From contig NZ_FOSK01000013.1 in assembly GCF_900114245.1 (NCBI RefSeq), positions 1-64,000 on the forward strand: a stretch of DNA of 64,000 nt, given 5' to 3'. This stretch comes from Pseudovibrio ascidiaceicola. Its GTDB lineage: Bacteria; Pseudomonadota; Alphaproteobacteria; Rhizobiales; Stappiaceae. A program made the translations under genes and the position numbers. The notes below the pieces were generated by a model. It had not been told where the DNA came from and ran no database searches. It saw nothing but the letters and a program-made list of their open reading frames with translations. The stretch's first letter is position 1, and the number at the start of each line of letters is the position of its first letter. Positions 44,966-53,727 of the stretch are shown here, in pieces.

Positions 44966-45420
44966 CTAGTGCTGAGAGGTCTCAAACGCTTCACGCTTGA
45001 TCCTCTGGGCTTCATAAAAATAGTCGATGGCTTTTTGCGGTGATAATTGTTCCACGTGGCTGAGCGGCGTGGACAGGTGAGCGGCAATCTCTGCCGCCAC
45101 CTGTAGCCAGCTTAAGCTTCTTCCGTCACCGCTTCCGCGTTTGGGTCTTCTCCCTCACCCGGTCTGCCGTCTGGTGGAAGGAACAGCGGGACTGTGAGCG
45201 TATCGCAGATGGTGTAGTCATAGAGCTTCAATCGCTTGATGACAGGCAGGCTCACATCAGCCATAGCGGCCAGCAACACTGCATTGCTCTCCAGAGTGTC
45301 TTTTTCAAACTTCTCTGCTGTGATCATGTCCGCAACGGTGGGTTCACGGAACACAAGCTCATTGTAAATCCGCCCGTCATGCTCAACAGGTTTGGTCAGT
45401 TTTACCGTAATCTGATCCAT
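44966..45420 (-). CDS. Tail assembly chaperone gpE+E', predicted -1 frameshift product
   Basis: Reading gpE to Asn94 and then shifting -1 at CCCAAAC gives a 151-residue fusion ending at the TAG at 44966. The E' frame encodes a tryptophan-containing helical segment (WLQVAAEIAAHLS, then SPQKAIDYFYEAQRIKREAFE) that looks truly coding but has no own start signal. In P2 and lambda the analogous shift makes E+E' or gpG-gpGT, which chaperones the tape measure protein. The gene order (FII, E/E', T) is identical. Confidence 0.8.
45112..45420 (-). CDS. Tail assembly chaperone gpE (unshifted product)
   Basis: A 102-residue protein of the P2 gpE/tail assembly chaperone type (LVFREPTVADMITAEKFE, then LYDYTICDTL). 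It ends EDPNAEAVTEEA when translation does not shift. Located 9 bases after the tail tube gene. Confidence 0.88.
   Translation of the reverse strand: MDQITVKLTKPVEHDGRIYNELVFREPTVADMITAEKFEKDTLESNAVLLAAMADVSLPVIKRLKLYDYTICDTLTVPLFLPPDGRPGEGEDPNAEAVTEEA
45139..45145 (-). other. Slippery heptamer CCCAAAC for -1 frameshifting
   Basis: In the gpE frame the codons read GAC CCA AAC, a perfect X-XXY-YYZ site. Shifting gives CCC AAA and enters the E' frame 8 codons before the gpE stop. A small GCGGCA/TGCCGC stem lies further downstream; no strong pseudoknot was identified by eye. Confidence 0.75.
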
Positions 45421-45429
45421 CTTGATCCC

Positions 45430-45936
45430 TTAAAGCTGGAGAGCACTGCGGATGCTGTCATATTGCGACACACCGCCAATTTTCACGTCAAAATCATCCA
45501 TCTCAACGATAGAAGCGCCATTGATTTCCAGTTTCATGGAGTGGACGGAAACCTGATAATCGGTCTCAGATTTATCGCCGGGCTTCCAGCCACCGGCATC
45601 GACTTCACGCAGGAAGCCGCGCATGTAACAGGTGGCGCTGTGCGAGGTGCCATCCTCATCAACCAGCGCCCCAGTGGCCAAAAAGTCCTTCTCAACCCCA
45701 GCAGCCAGCCCGAAGAGTTTCAACGTCTCCGGGTCAAAGGCTGTCATTTTGAAGCTCATTTCCAGCTTCTCATAACCAAGGACCACGTCACGCTCTTTGA
45801 TCATGCCGGCATTGCGCATGCTCTCAGTTTTCACCGTGAGCTTGGGAATGGTGATTTCACTTGCATTGCCCACTTTGGAATCGCGATCCACGAAAATGGT
45901 GCAGTTGCGCAAGATGTATTGCGGTGTCTCTTTCAT
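45430..45936 (-). CDS. Phage major tail tube protein (P2 FII type)
   Basis: A 168-residue protein of the P2 gpFII family, forming the inner tube of the contractile tail. Family segments are RNCTIFVDRDSKVGNASEITIPKL, the RGFLREVD strand and the terminal YKLEINGASIVEMDDF-like stretch. It is 9 bases downstream of the sheath gene. Confidence 0.93.
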   Translation of the reverse strand: MKETPQYILRNCTIFVDRDSKVGNASEITIPKLTVKTESMRNAGMIKERDVVLGYEKLEMSFKMTAFDPETLKLFGLAAGVEKDFLATGALVDEDGTSHSATCYMRGFLREVDAGGWKPGDKSETDYQVSVHSMKLEINGASIVEMDDFDVKIGGVSQYDSIRSALQL

Positions 45937-45945
45937 GGGGTTTCC

Positions 45946-47346
45946 TTAAACGGAGGTGGTCAGAACACCGTTCAAAAGTTCGGTGTAATAGGTGATGTTG
46001 CGGTGAGCGATGAAGCGGATATCTTCCATGGGAGCTGGCGGTTCAAAGTCCACGGCCAGCGTGATTTTGCCACCTGCCATGGCTTCATTGGTGTTGCGTT
46101 CCATATCCAGCCAGACGCGACCACCAAGGATTGCCCCTTCGGCCTTGAGCTTGGCCATGAAGGCATTCCCGCTCTCAACCATGAACCGCAGGTTGGCTTT
46201 GGAGAACGGCTTGTCAACAAACTCCATGTAAGCGCTGAGGATGGCAGCATTGATAAAATCCGCCGTACGGCGCACAGACATAAAGCGCCAAAGATCATCC
46301 CCGCCAGAAAGCCGATTGCCCCAGGTCTTAAACCCTTCTCCATCATTGATGATGGTCGCAATCCCGCGTTCATTGAGGTAGTCGGTCTGCGGTCCATAGG
46401 CAATTGGGCGGGACACTGCGGTGATGCCGTTGATTGGCTTATTGGAAAGTGACCACCAGAAGCCTTTGGTGCGATCCGTATTTGCCTGAACGCCGCAAAA
46501 GTAGGGCGCAGCCGGTTTGAACCGATTGGCGTTCAGATCCGTGTCCCAGTCACCCGCCTTTGGATCAACAATGTAAATACGCGGATGGGCGTTCACTTCT
46601 TTAAAGTTCACCGCGTCTTGATCGGTGGTATCAGGTCCATCCACGATGCCAATGGCTTCCAGCTCATGCAGGACACCGCCCAGCTCGGCAATCACCGGAT
46701 CACCGACCGCACCAATGTTAACTGTTGCAGTAGCCCCGTTACCATCCCCTTCAAAGGTAATGGCTGCATTGGTATAGCCTGACCCGCCTTTGGTGATCAC
46801 AACCTCAGTTATCGCCCCTTCTGAGAGGATTGCAGTTGCTTCAGCCCCAGTACCATCGCCAGTGACTTTCACCGTTGTGGCATCAGTGTATCCGGCCCCA
46901 CCATTGGTCACGTTGATGGATTGCAGGCCCTTGTCTTCAAAACTGCCCGTAAAGCCGGGAATGGCAATGAGGCGTGGCTTCAGCCCATAAGCTGGCTGGC
47001 ACTTCTTCAGTGCATGAATGCCCGTAAGTGCCGAGGCATCGCCAATCACGTTGGAAAGTGTTGCAGCTGCATTTGCACCTTCTGCAACGCGGATCACAAA
47101 CAGATAAGTGCCCACCTGTTTAAACACCGCATCCACACCATCACGTAGATTGCCTTCCCCAAGTTTTGCCGCCTTGCTCTGGTCTCCCAGCAGCAACACC
47201 GGCTCATTTAGGGGAAAGGCTTCTGCATCGGCCCCTTCAGCAGTACCAATCAACGCGATGGTAGAGGTTTGGGCAATTTCAATCAGGATCGGGTTTTCAG
47301 CGGATTCAAACACCCGCACCCCGTGATGAAAGCTGACATCAGCCAT
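45946..47346 (-). CDS. Phage tail sheath protein (P2 FI type) with an inserted repeat domain
   Basis: A 466-residue sheath protein. The N-terminal FHHGVRVFES, the AIGIVDGPDT core and the C-terminal NTNEAMAGGKITLAVDFEPPAPMEDI are typical. Residues about 141-213, between GFTGSFED and DPVIAELGG, are absent from standard P2-type sheaths and contain two copies of a GG-x-GYT...GDG-x-GA-ATA repeat. The insert sits in an outward-facing region in sheath homologues, so it may decorate the virion. Confidence 0.92.
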   Translation of the reverse strand: MADVSFHHGVRVFESAENPILIEIAQTSTIALIGTAEGADAEAFPLNEPVLLLGDQSKAAKLGEGNLRDGVDAVFKQVGTYLFVIRVAEGANAAATLSNVIGDASALTGIHALKKCQPAYGLKPRLIAIPGFTGSFEDKGLQSINVTNGGAGYTDATTVKVTGDGTGAEATAILSEGAITEVVITKGGSGYTNAAITFEGDGNGATATVNIGAVGDPVIAELGGVLHELEAIGIVDGPDTTDQDAVNFKEVNAHPRIYIVDPKAGDWDTDLNANRFKPAAPYFCGVQANTDRTKGFWWSLSNKPINGITAVSRPIAYGPQTDYLNERGIATIINDGEGFKTWGNRLSGGDDLWRFMSVRRTADFINAAILSAYMEFVDKPFSKANLRFMVESGNAFMAKLKAEGAILGGRVWLDMERNTNEAMAGGKITLAVDFEPPAPMEDIRFIAHRNITYYTELLNGVLTTSV

Positions 47347-47359
47347 TCAAATCTCCATA

Positions 47360-47385
47360 AAAAAATCCGACCCAAAAGGCCGGAT
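47360..47385 (-). terminator. Terminator between tail fibre genes and the sheath gene
   Basis: On the minus strand ATCCGGCC pairs with GGTCGGAT (one wobble), followed by seven T residues. The sheath gene's ribosome-binding site follows directly, so the terminator may be leaky or serve to balance expression. Confidence 0.7.
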
Positions 47386-47417
47386 ACGGATAAAACTCAA
47401 AGATGAGAGGCGCGGGT

Positions 47418-47849
47418 TTAGAACTGCTCTGTCAGAGCAACCACTTCAGGTGGGCACTCCGGCCAGCTCGCATCCAGCGTAAAATCGGTGCCAGGACCTT
47501 CAGCAAGCTCCAGGCATTTGGAGCGCATAGCGCCCACCCAATCCAGAGCAGCCTTGGTGCTGGTCAAAAGCGTGGCTTCCTCAGCGCTTCGATCAGCAAC
47601 GGCTTTGCCAGCAATGGCAGCAGCAGCCGTTGCCATGTTAATTTGAGTCTCAGAGCTTGCCTGCGCATAAATGCGCTTGCGGCATTCCGCTTTGATGGTT
47701 GTAAGACGAGCACCTTTTTGGGCTTCATCAATGGCGGCCTGAGGCACGCCAGCAGCTTTTAGCTCTGCTTCGCCCCAGGCGATGAAAGATCGGCCTGCAT
47801 GCTTCAGACTCAGGCTCTGGCCTTCAGGTTGATCGTAGTAATCTGACAT
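47418..47849 (-). CDS. Tail fibre-associated protein, possible assembly chaperone
   Basis: A 143-residue protein from ATG 47849. The central segment CRKRIYAQASSETQINMATAAAA resembles a motif common in phage tail fibre assembly/DUF4376-like proteins. It directly follows the tail spike gene, where fibre chaperones are usually encoded. Confidence 0.65.
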   Translation of the reverse strand: MSDYYDQPEGQSLSLKHAGRSFIAWGEAELKAAGVPQAAIDEAQKGARLTTIKAECRKRIYAQASSETQINMATAAAAIAGKAVADRSAEEATLLTSTKAALDWVGAMRSKCLELAEGPGTDFTLDASWPECPPEVVALTEQF

Positions 47850-47897
47850 AGTTTTACTCTCGTGATAGAGGGGCAAAAAAGGATGACTGATTTAAGC

Positions 47898-48644
47898 TTA
47901 AGGCAGCTCATCAAAGTTGAAGTTCATGGTGTAAGAGCGAGCCCGATCATTTCTGCTGAAACGCTCCTTCAGACTTGCCCCTGAAGCAGTCACATTGGAG
48001 AGGTAGACACTAATTGGGCTATAGTGCCCAAGGATATGACCGGCTGGTGTGCCTTCTTCAGCAGTTGGGATGCGAATGTCTCCATAACGGAATGTCACAC
48101 CCTGGTTGCCTGTATGTGAAGAGGTTGCACAGCTTACAATGGAAGCGTAATTACTGGTCGGAAGCCCGTTATACTGCGGGTCAAGTACCGGCAATACCAT
48201 ATCCAGGTAACAGAAGTTGAAATAGCCAGAACCAACCCAACGGAACCCTTGGAATGCGCGATAATCATTGCCATCTGTTCCATGAGAGTACTGCTCGAAC
48301 GTCACCTTGCGAAAAACATCTTTATTGCCAAAAATATTGAGGTGACAATCATGCGCAAAAACGGGCTCTGTCATGTGGTAGTCGCTTAGCAAATAGATAT
48401 GGCCACGACCATGACGAGGAACCAAGTCAGCAGCTTTTTTTAGGCGTCTGAAGGGAGCGTTTTCAGATCCGTCGTTCTCATCAGACCCATTTACGGCATC
48501 CACGTAGAATACCCGTTGTAGCTCGGGCGCGACTGCCAAAATTTTCTGGATCTCAACATCGTGCTGCGAGTAGGTTGTTTTGACCGTTTCGATAAGATCT
48601 TTAGTGGATTGAACCACCTCATTCAGGCTTTGTGTCAGGCTCAT
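47898..48644 (-). CDS. Tail fibre/spike protein, probable beta-helix
   Basis: A 248-residue protein. A short N-terminal helical region is followed by FYVDAVNGSDENDGSENAPFRRLKKA, the usual entry of right-handed beta-helix tail spikes, then beta-rich segments (FNIFGNKDVFRKVTFEQ-like). It is likely the host-binding tip. Its start overlaps the upstream tail fibre gene by 4 bases. No catalytic residues are evident. Confidence 0.72.
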   Translation of the reverse strand: MSLTQSLNEVVQSTKDLIETVKTTYSQHDVEIQKILAVAPELQRVFYVDAVNGSDENDGSENAPFRRLKKAADLVPRHGRGHIYLLSDYHMTEPVFAHDCHLNIFGNKDVFRKVTFEQYSHGTDGNDYRAFQGFRWVGSGYFNFCYLDMVLPVLDPQYNGLPTSNYASIVSCATSSHTGNQGVTFRYGDIRIPTAEEGTPAGHILGHYSPISVYLSNVTASGASLKERFSRNDRARSYTMNFNFDELP

Positions 48645-49336
48645 TGCAACTGATCCTTTTCAATAGTGTGGCGTTGAACTGTGAGGAGTGAGGATGTGAT
48701 TGAAGCATCTAAAGTAAGCTGCTCGGTGTGGGCGTTAGCTTGCTGGTCTATTTTTGCTTCCACCACCTCCAGGCGGCGCAGCAACTCAGCACGAGCGGTT
48801 TGAGCAATAGAAAGCTCCTTGCTCAAACCACGCGCTGTTTGGTTCAGCAGGAAGTTTTCAAGTTGAAGGGCGATCATAGAAGTGGCCGAGCCAGCAAACT
48901 CTTCCCCAAAGAAAAGCTGAAGATCCACATCGCCTGTAACTTGGATGACGTTTTGCGGAAGGCCGGTTAGAGCAAGCACGAAGGAAAACGAGATCGGCAC
49001 GCCAGGTGTATACTGAGCCAAAGGCGTATCAGGGTCAGACCAGACAGCCAGCAACGTACCGTCTTCTAACATCACGCCAAGTTCTGCCAGAGTGAACCCT
49101 GTGTCTCCGTCAATCTGGGCAGTGATCTCCATTTGAAAATCATCCAGATAGCGAGATCCGATAATCTCGACACGGGCTTTTTCTGATTTCAAACTGGTTT
49201 CATCACCCGCCGGCGAATAACGCGAACTCCCAAAAGCCAGATGTGTGATCCTGGCATGAAGTCCAGCATCTGAAGCACTAAATATTGCTCGCATGCCGGC
49301 ACGAGTGAGTGTTGGATTGATGGCCTTAAGGCTCAT
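48641..49336 (-). CDS. Tail fibre protein, gpH N-terminal type
   Basis: A 231-residue protein. The N-terminal LKAINPTLTRAGMRAIFSASDAGLHARITHLAFGSSRYSP matches the baseplate-binding domain of P2-like tail collar fibres; a coiled-coil C-terminal region may bind the spike protein. It is much shorter than P2 gpH, so receptor binding probably moved to the next gene. Overlaps gpI by 4 bases. Confidence 0.85.
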   Translation of the reverse strand: MSLKAINPTLTRAGMRAIFSASDAGLHARITHLAFGSSRYSPAGDETSLKSEKARVEIIGSRYLDDFQMEITAQIDGDTGFTLAELGVMLEDGTLLAVWSDPDTPLAQYTPGVPISFSFVLALTGLPQNVIQVTGDVDLQLFFGEEFAGSATSMIALQLENFLLNQTARGLSKELSIAQTARAELLRRLEVVEAKIDQQANAHTEQLTLDASITSSLLTVQRHTIEKDQLQ

Positions 49337-50073
49337 GTCAAAAGCTCTCCATGAAGTGAAAGGAATGAGTGCCCACGAGCAGTCGCAGCGCAGCCGAGGT
49401 CTGTTCCCATCTGCGGCAAAACCGGCTCGGCTGTTTTGGGTAAAAAAGCCACGCTACGCGCCATTGTGCCCGCACCCAGCATCGCCCCGCTTTGAGGAAG
49501 AACCATTGCGCCCATGGGCTGCGTGAAAGCGTTAGACCTGCCCGCAAGGCCAATGCTGAGCGAGCTTTCAAACTGCGCACCAATCTGGAAGCTAAAGCCC
49601 CGCGATTTGGGTTTGGTTGCTGAGATTGTGCTCAGGATATTTTCCTGCAATCTGGCATCCAGCACCGGCCCATCTGCGAAAACCTGCTCATTTGCATAAG
49701 CTGTAATCTCAAACGTGCCAGGAACACCGGAGCCGCCCTCCTGCCACCACTCCAACAAGTGCGCTGTGACCCCAAGAGCTTTGAGCGCAGTCTTGATTGA
49801 ATATGGAGTGCCTTTGTATTTATGCACCTCTTCAGAGATGGAGAGCACCCTGCGCTTGACTTGTTCAGGCCATGCCCGGTCCCACACATCAACAGACAGT
49901 TCCCAGCCCAAATGATCGAGCAAGCTCGCCGGTGCCCTCAATGGGTCAAGGCAATCGCGGATGACGTCCGCAGGAAGGCCGGACATGCGATCCTCAACAA
50001 GATCCAGCGCCACGGCAACAGCCGCAGAGTTGGGCGGCAGCATGGTTCGGCGTGAAGGCTGCTCATCAGACAT
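49333..50073 (-). CDS. Phage tail protein I (P2 gpI type)
   Basis: A 246-residue baseplate protein. ATG at 50073 with GGAGGG upstream. The family core is seen in MLPPNSAAVAVALDLVEDR, LDHLGWELSVDVWD and HKYKGTPYSIKTALKALG. The last ~80 residues (PMGAMVLPQSGAMLGAG) are longer than P2 gpI and repeat-like. Overlaps gpJ by 8 bases. Confidence 0.9.
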   Translation of the reverse strand: MSDEQPSRRTMLPPNSAAVAVALDLVEDRMSGLPADVIRDCLDPLRAPASLLDHLGWELSVDVWDRAWPEQVKRRVLSISEEVHKYKGTPYSIKTALKALGVTAHLLEWWQEGGSGVPGTFEITAYANEQVFADGPVLDARLQENILSTISATKPKSRGFSFQIGAQFESSLSIGLAGRSNAFTQPMGAMVLPQSGAMLGAGTMARSVAFLPKTAEPVLPQMGTDLGCAATARGHSFLSLHGELLT

Positions 50074-51025
50074 TGCGCCACCCTCCGGTGATGGAGGAAA
50101 CAGTGATTTTAACTGAGGCTGCAAAAGGTGCTTCAAAAGGGCTTACCATCACATCAGCCTCAGGCTTTGTGATGAGCACCTCCTCCACACCATCAACCTT
50201 TAAAGCAGCTGCAAGAGTGGTTCGGTAAAGCGGGCGACCGATTGCAAGGCGGGTTGAGATGAATTTTTGCAAAGTGGCTTGTGCCTGCTCTTCAACGATA
50301 GATGCTGTTGAGGCAGAGACCACGTGCAGCTCAGCTTCCACTTCATAATGAACAGGCGTTGCAGAGATCACCGTCAGCTTATCACCCACAGGCCGGCGCT
50401 TATCAGCTTTCAGGTTCTGATAAACACGATCCAACAGCTTCGCATTTGCAGCCCCGTCTCCAATTCGCGAAAGAACGCAAATCACAGGCTCAGCAGGCGG
50501 AACTGGCGGGTCCAGATTGTCATCAGGCCCATAAGGGACAACGTCCAGCACGTCACCGGAGGCTTGCAAAGCCCAGTACACATAAGCGCCTTCCGGCCCA
50601 TAGGGCGAGTAGCTTTCCAGTACCAGCTGAATACGCGCCCTGTAGCTCTCATCATCCTCATAAATGATATTGTCTGGGTCACTGTCATCGAGCACCAGCC
50701 GGGTAACACTGCGGCCTGCTCCCAGGTGGTCAAGATCTGATCTTTTTGCAGTCGCCAGCAAAACTGATTTCACTGCCGCATTAATGCGCGCGTTCATGTA
50801 AAGCTCGCGAGAAGCGCCAGCTTCACTCAAATAGCGTGCGGGCGAAGCGGCAATGGAGCGCGCCAGTGCCATGATCTCATCAGCTTCAGCCTGTTCAAAG
50901 CGACCATCACGCAAATGACGGTCCAGCTCAACAAGGCGGGCTTCAAGCAAGGCATCATAGTCCAGCTCCACCACGGCGGAGGGCTCTGGCAAAGTTGCCA
51001 GATCAAGCGCAGCGTAGCGGCTCAT
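50066..51025 (-). CDS. Baseplate assembly protein J (P2 gpJ type)
   Basis: A 319-residue gp6-like baseplate wedge protein. ATG at 51025 has AGGATA upstream. Diagnostic segments are SRYAALDLATLPEPSAVVELDYDALL at the start, TRLVLDDSDPDNIIYEDDESYRARIQL and a C-terminal VDGVEEVLITKPEADV. Position between gpW and gpI is as in P2. Confidence 0.93.
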   Translation of the reverse strand: MSRYAALDLATLPEPSAVVELDYDALLEARLVELDRHLRDGRFEQAEADEIMALARSIAASPARYLSEAGASRELYMNARINAAVKSVLLATAKRSDLDHLGAGRSVTRLVLDDSDPDNIIYEDDESYRARIQLVLESYSPYGPEGAYVYWALQASGDVLDVVPYGPDDNLDPPVPPAEPVICVLSRIGDGAANAKLLDRVYQNLKADKRRPVGDKLTVISATPVHYEVEAELHVVSASTASIVEEQAQATLQKFISTRLAIGRPLYRTTLAAALKVDGVEEVLITKPEADVMVSPFEAPFAASVKITVSSITGGWRNV

Positions 51026-51047
51026 GGTGATATCCTGATGTAAGGAG

Positions 51048-51422
51048 TTAAAGGCCGGCAACCGGCACAGATAGGGTCTGGGTCTCACCTTCAGGCGTTG
51101 TGTCGCCCTGGTGACCTCTTGGCACATAGGTACCAACCAGGTTTAAGAGGATTTTGCCAGGTCCGACCTGCGAAACGCTCAATGAGCTGAGAGAAAACCT
51201 TGGTTCCCATTGTTCCAGTGCTGTGGCCACAGCCACAAAAAGCGCCAGAATACCTGCATCATTGGACGGCACATCCACCAAGTTTGGTAGATCAGATCCA
51301 AACTCACGCAGGAAAACCCGCGTGTTTTTTGGAGTTGAGAACAACCGGTTGATGGACTGGACCACGTGAGCCCAACCAGAAACTTCCCCGCCTGTTATCT
51401 CATCAAGGTCTTTGCCGGCCAT
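51048..51422 (-). CDS. Baseplate protein W (P2 gpW/gp25 type)
   Basis: A 124-residue gp25-like baseplate protein: INRLFSTPKNTRVFLREFGSDLPNLVD and ATALEQWEPRFSL are family hallmarks. It couples the baseplate to sheath assembly. Confidence 0.93.
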   Translation of the reverse strand: MAGKDLDEITGGEVSGWAHVVQSINRLFSTPKNTRVFLREFGSDLPNLVDVPSNDAGILALFVAVATALEQWEPRFSLSSLSVSQVGPGKILLNLVGTYVPRGHQGDTTPEGETQTLSVPVAGL

Positions 51423-51425
51423 GTT

Positions 51426-51626
51426 CTATCCGGCCTTGCGGGAGGAAGCCTTGCCTTTTGCAGCTGCTGGCTTCGTGGTCTTCGTGCTCACTTCAGCAAG
51501 CCGGCTACCAAGCGGCGGAAGATCAACTTTGGCCTGTTTTTCAAACAGATCAACCTCTTCACCTTCCCGGCGATAGGTGCCATGCAAAAAGCCTGCTCTC
51601 AAAACACGGTAGCGTTTCTTTTCCAT
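51426..51626 (-). CDS. Small phage baseplate-region protein
   Basis: A 66-residue basic protein from ATG 51626 (GGAGAACACT upstream). The N-terminus RYRVLRAGFLHGTYRREGEEVDL looks like a small folded beta domain; the C-terminus is a Lys/Ala-rich disordered tail. Located between gpV and gpW. Function not recognised. Confidence 0.65.
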   Translation of the reverse strand: MEKKRYRVLRAGFLHGTYRREGEEVDLFEKQAKVDLPPLGSRLAEVSTKTTKPAAAKGKASSRKAG

Positions 51627-51638
51627 AGTGTTCTCCAA

Positions 51639-52253
51639 TTAAACAGGAGTCCCAGTCTTTGATGGACCAGGTGTCACTCCAGAATGAATGTGGGTGTGAT
51701 CAATTGTGGTGCCTTCCGACTTCACATAGCCGGAGTTCAAGTCCACATCACCTGCGGTTGTGATGCCCGACGGCGTTAAGGTGATGGAGGTGCCGGCAAC
51801 GCTGAAAGTCATCTGCCCATCAACCAGAGCAATGGACGCATTGCCTACGCTGAGTTGGAGTTTATCGCCGCCACCTGAAATGATTATTTTTGTCGCCCCG
51901 ACCTGCGCGAGAACGTGATCATCCCCTTTTGCACTCGGCCTTGGGTTCTCGTCACTTGGAAGCGCTGCCCCAATGCGGGCATCGGTTAAATCCCCACTCT
52001 CACTGGTAAGAGAGACTTGCTGACCTATTGAGGGCGGGTTGTGGGTCTTATTGGCCCCGCTTGCCGGCTCCGTCCAAGGAAGCCAGCCCGTCAGCATGGG
52101 CGTATCAGAATCCGTCAACCTGACCCGTGCCTTACCTTTGGCCGCATCAACCTCAGCAATCACTCCTTCGCGCGTACGATTGGCAAGGCGGCGCTCAATC
52201 TCAGTAACCTCAAAATATAGCTCGGCAAATAGGTCCGGCATATCCTGCGCCAT
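51639..52253 (-). CDS. Baseplate spike protein V (P2 gpV type)
   Basis: A 204-residue tail spike. The N-terminal OB-fold part includes REGVIAEVDAAKGKARVRLTD and TGWLPW. The C-terminal beta-helix ends in DHTHIHSGVTPG, the HxH motif that binds iron at the tip of P2-type spikes. Confidence 0.93.
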   Translation of the reverse strand: MAQDMPDLFAELYFEVTEIERRLANRTREGVIAEVDAAKGKARVRLTDSDTPMLTGWLPWTEPASGANKTHNPPSIGQQVSLTSESGDLTDARIGAALPSDENPRPSAKGDDHVLAQVGATKIIISGGGDKLQLSVGNASIALVDGQMTFSVAGTSITLTPSGITTAGDVDLNSGYVKSEGTTIDHTHIHSGVTPGPSKTGTPV

Positions 52254-52268
52254 TGCACATGCTCCATT

Positions 52269-53057
52269 TTAGGGGGAACCGGCGCGATGAGAGCTCTCCG
52301 GTAGGTCATTGGAAAAGGCAGCTGAAGGGTTGAGCGCAGATGCACTGGTCAGATGTAAGGCATCAGCTTCAAGGCCAGTCAGACCATAAAGTGAGAGCAA
52401 CTGGTGTTCCTGCGCTTGCCCATCCCAGGCAAGTAAACTTTGCAAGCGCTCACAGTGCTCAGGATCCGTCTCGGCAAGCTTTGCAAAAAACCGGCTCCAG
52501 ATCCCGGTCTCCGGCAGCGCTGCGCCGGGAACCGGATCTGCAACCAGCTCAACAGTCAATCGCAACTGACCGCTTACCAATCGCACCCCATCGCGGACAT
52601 TGCCATGGCGCATCTCTTCACAAGAGGTGAAATCAGGAGCAAAGCCCTTCAGCAGCTCAGACCATGGGTTGGTTGGATCAAGAAGAGTAAACTTGATCTG
52701 CCGGGTTAAGGCATCAAGAAAGAACTCAAAGTTAGGACTGGTTGCAGGCACCTCCAGCCCAACCACAACACTCTCACCCTTCTCATTGGTCTGGGTCATT
52801 GCAGCTGTAATGCCGTAGTTAAAGACCAGATCCAGGTGACCATTCATGCGCAGCGAACGCCCACTCAGCTCAGCCGCCTTGGAACTATCCGTGTAAACGG
52901 CAATGAAGGGGCCTTCTTCATCGGTGCGCAGACTGCCGTCACTGCTCACCTGAAGCGCAGCTACCTTACTATCAAGGATATTGGTACCAACCAGTGTTCC
53001 AGCAGCTTTGAGCGCCTCCACTACGCAGTAACGCACAGCAATTCGGGCAAGAGACAT
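52269..53057 (-). CDS. Phage protein of unknown function, head-tail connection region
   Basis: A 262-residue protein between the capsid module and the tail module. It starts LARIAVRYCVVEALKAAGTLVG and contains beta-rich segments. The location fits a tail-completion or head-tail connector role. It shares one base with the upstream gene's stop. No family recognised with confidence. Confidence 0.65.
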   Translation of the reverse strand: MSLARIAVRYCVVEALKAAGTLVGTNILDSKVAALQVSSDGSLRTDEEGPFIAVYTDSSKAAELSGRSLRMNGHLDLVFNYGITAAMTQTNEKGESVVVGLEVPATSPNFEFFLDALTRQIKFTLLDPTNPWSELLKGFAPDFTSCEEMRHGNVRDGVRLVSGQLRLTVELVADPVPGAALPETGIWSRFFAKLAETDPEHCERLQSLLAWDGQAQEHQLLSLYGLTGLEADALHLTSASALNPSAAFSNDLPESSHRAGSP

Positions 53058-53431
53058 CAGGCTTCTCCAAGTTCTAAGATGATGCGCGAAGCACCGCGAT
53101 CAGAAACATCAAGGACTTCAAACCACGGCTTGCCAGCGCGCGCGAGGGCTTGCACCTTGTCGCCAGCCCTGGGCATCGGTCCGTCATAATCAGAGCGGGC
53201 AAGTTCTAAAAAGGATGGTTCAGCAGAAAGGCTGGTGCGTTCTTTTTTCGATCCCTTGGAAAGGTTGAACACATGCCCTGCACCACTGCGCAAGACCGCG
53301 TTCAGCGCCGTGTTTTCGCGGGTAGGATCGCTTTGCTGCTCACCATCAAGGAAAGCCAGCAAAACCGGCTCTCCCATGACGCCATCCACCTCTTCGGTGA
53401 GTTCGGCCCGAAGGTCATCAAGTTCTGACAT
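53057..53431 (-). CDS. Phage head-tail joining-like protein
   Basis: A 124-residue protein ending AGKPWFEVLDVSDRGASRIILELGEA, a pattern similar to small beta-barrel head-tail joining proteins of lambda-like phages (FII-type). The call rests on size, C-terminal pattern and position after the capsid genes. Confidence 0.55.
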   Translation of the reverse strand: MSELDDLRAELTEEVDGVMGEPVLLAFLDGEQQSDPTRENTALNAVLRSGAGHVFNLSKGSKKERTSLSAEPSFLELARSDYDGPMPRAGDKVQALARAGKPWFEVLDVSDRGASRIILELGEA

Positions 53432-53433
53432 GA

Positions 53434-53727
53434 TCAGTCCTGTGCTGAGCCACCAGTGCTGGCTTGGTCTTCTGGATTTTTGCCACCAGAGCCATCACCT
53501 TCTCCAGATTGACCCTTTGCTGACTTACCACCTTGAGACCCAGAGGTGTCACTCTGCACAGCTGTTGGTTTCGGAGGAAGTGAAACCTCAGTAAGTCCGC
53601 CAAAGGCATCCAGTTTGCTTAGCTCAGCCTTTTTCAAACCTGTCGGCAGTTGCTCACCGGGCTTAATCACGCCTTTAGAGGTCCGTAACCGAGCAGTTGC
53701 GATTTTGACTGTACCTGCTCCAGCCAT
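53434..53727 (-). CDS. Small phage head-region protein
   Basis: A 97-residue protein. The N-terminal half (VKIATARLRTSKGVIKPGEQLP) is a small beta domain; the C-terminal half is a Gly/Ser/Gln-rich low-complexity tail. Its ATG overlaps the capsid gene's stop by one base. Function unknown. Confidence 0.65.
   Translation of the reverse strand: MAGAGTVKIATARLRTSKGVIKPGEQLPTGLKKAELSKLDAFGGLTEVSLPPKPTAVQSDTSGSQGGKSAKGQSGEGDGSGGKNPEDQASTGGSAQD

Noticed and set aside
45379-46452. 357-residue plus-strand frame opposite the tail sheath and tube genes
   Set aside because: Antisense shadow of well-identified P2 FI and FII genes, with no ribosome-binding site or family match.
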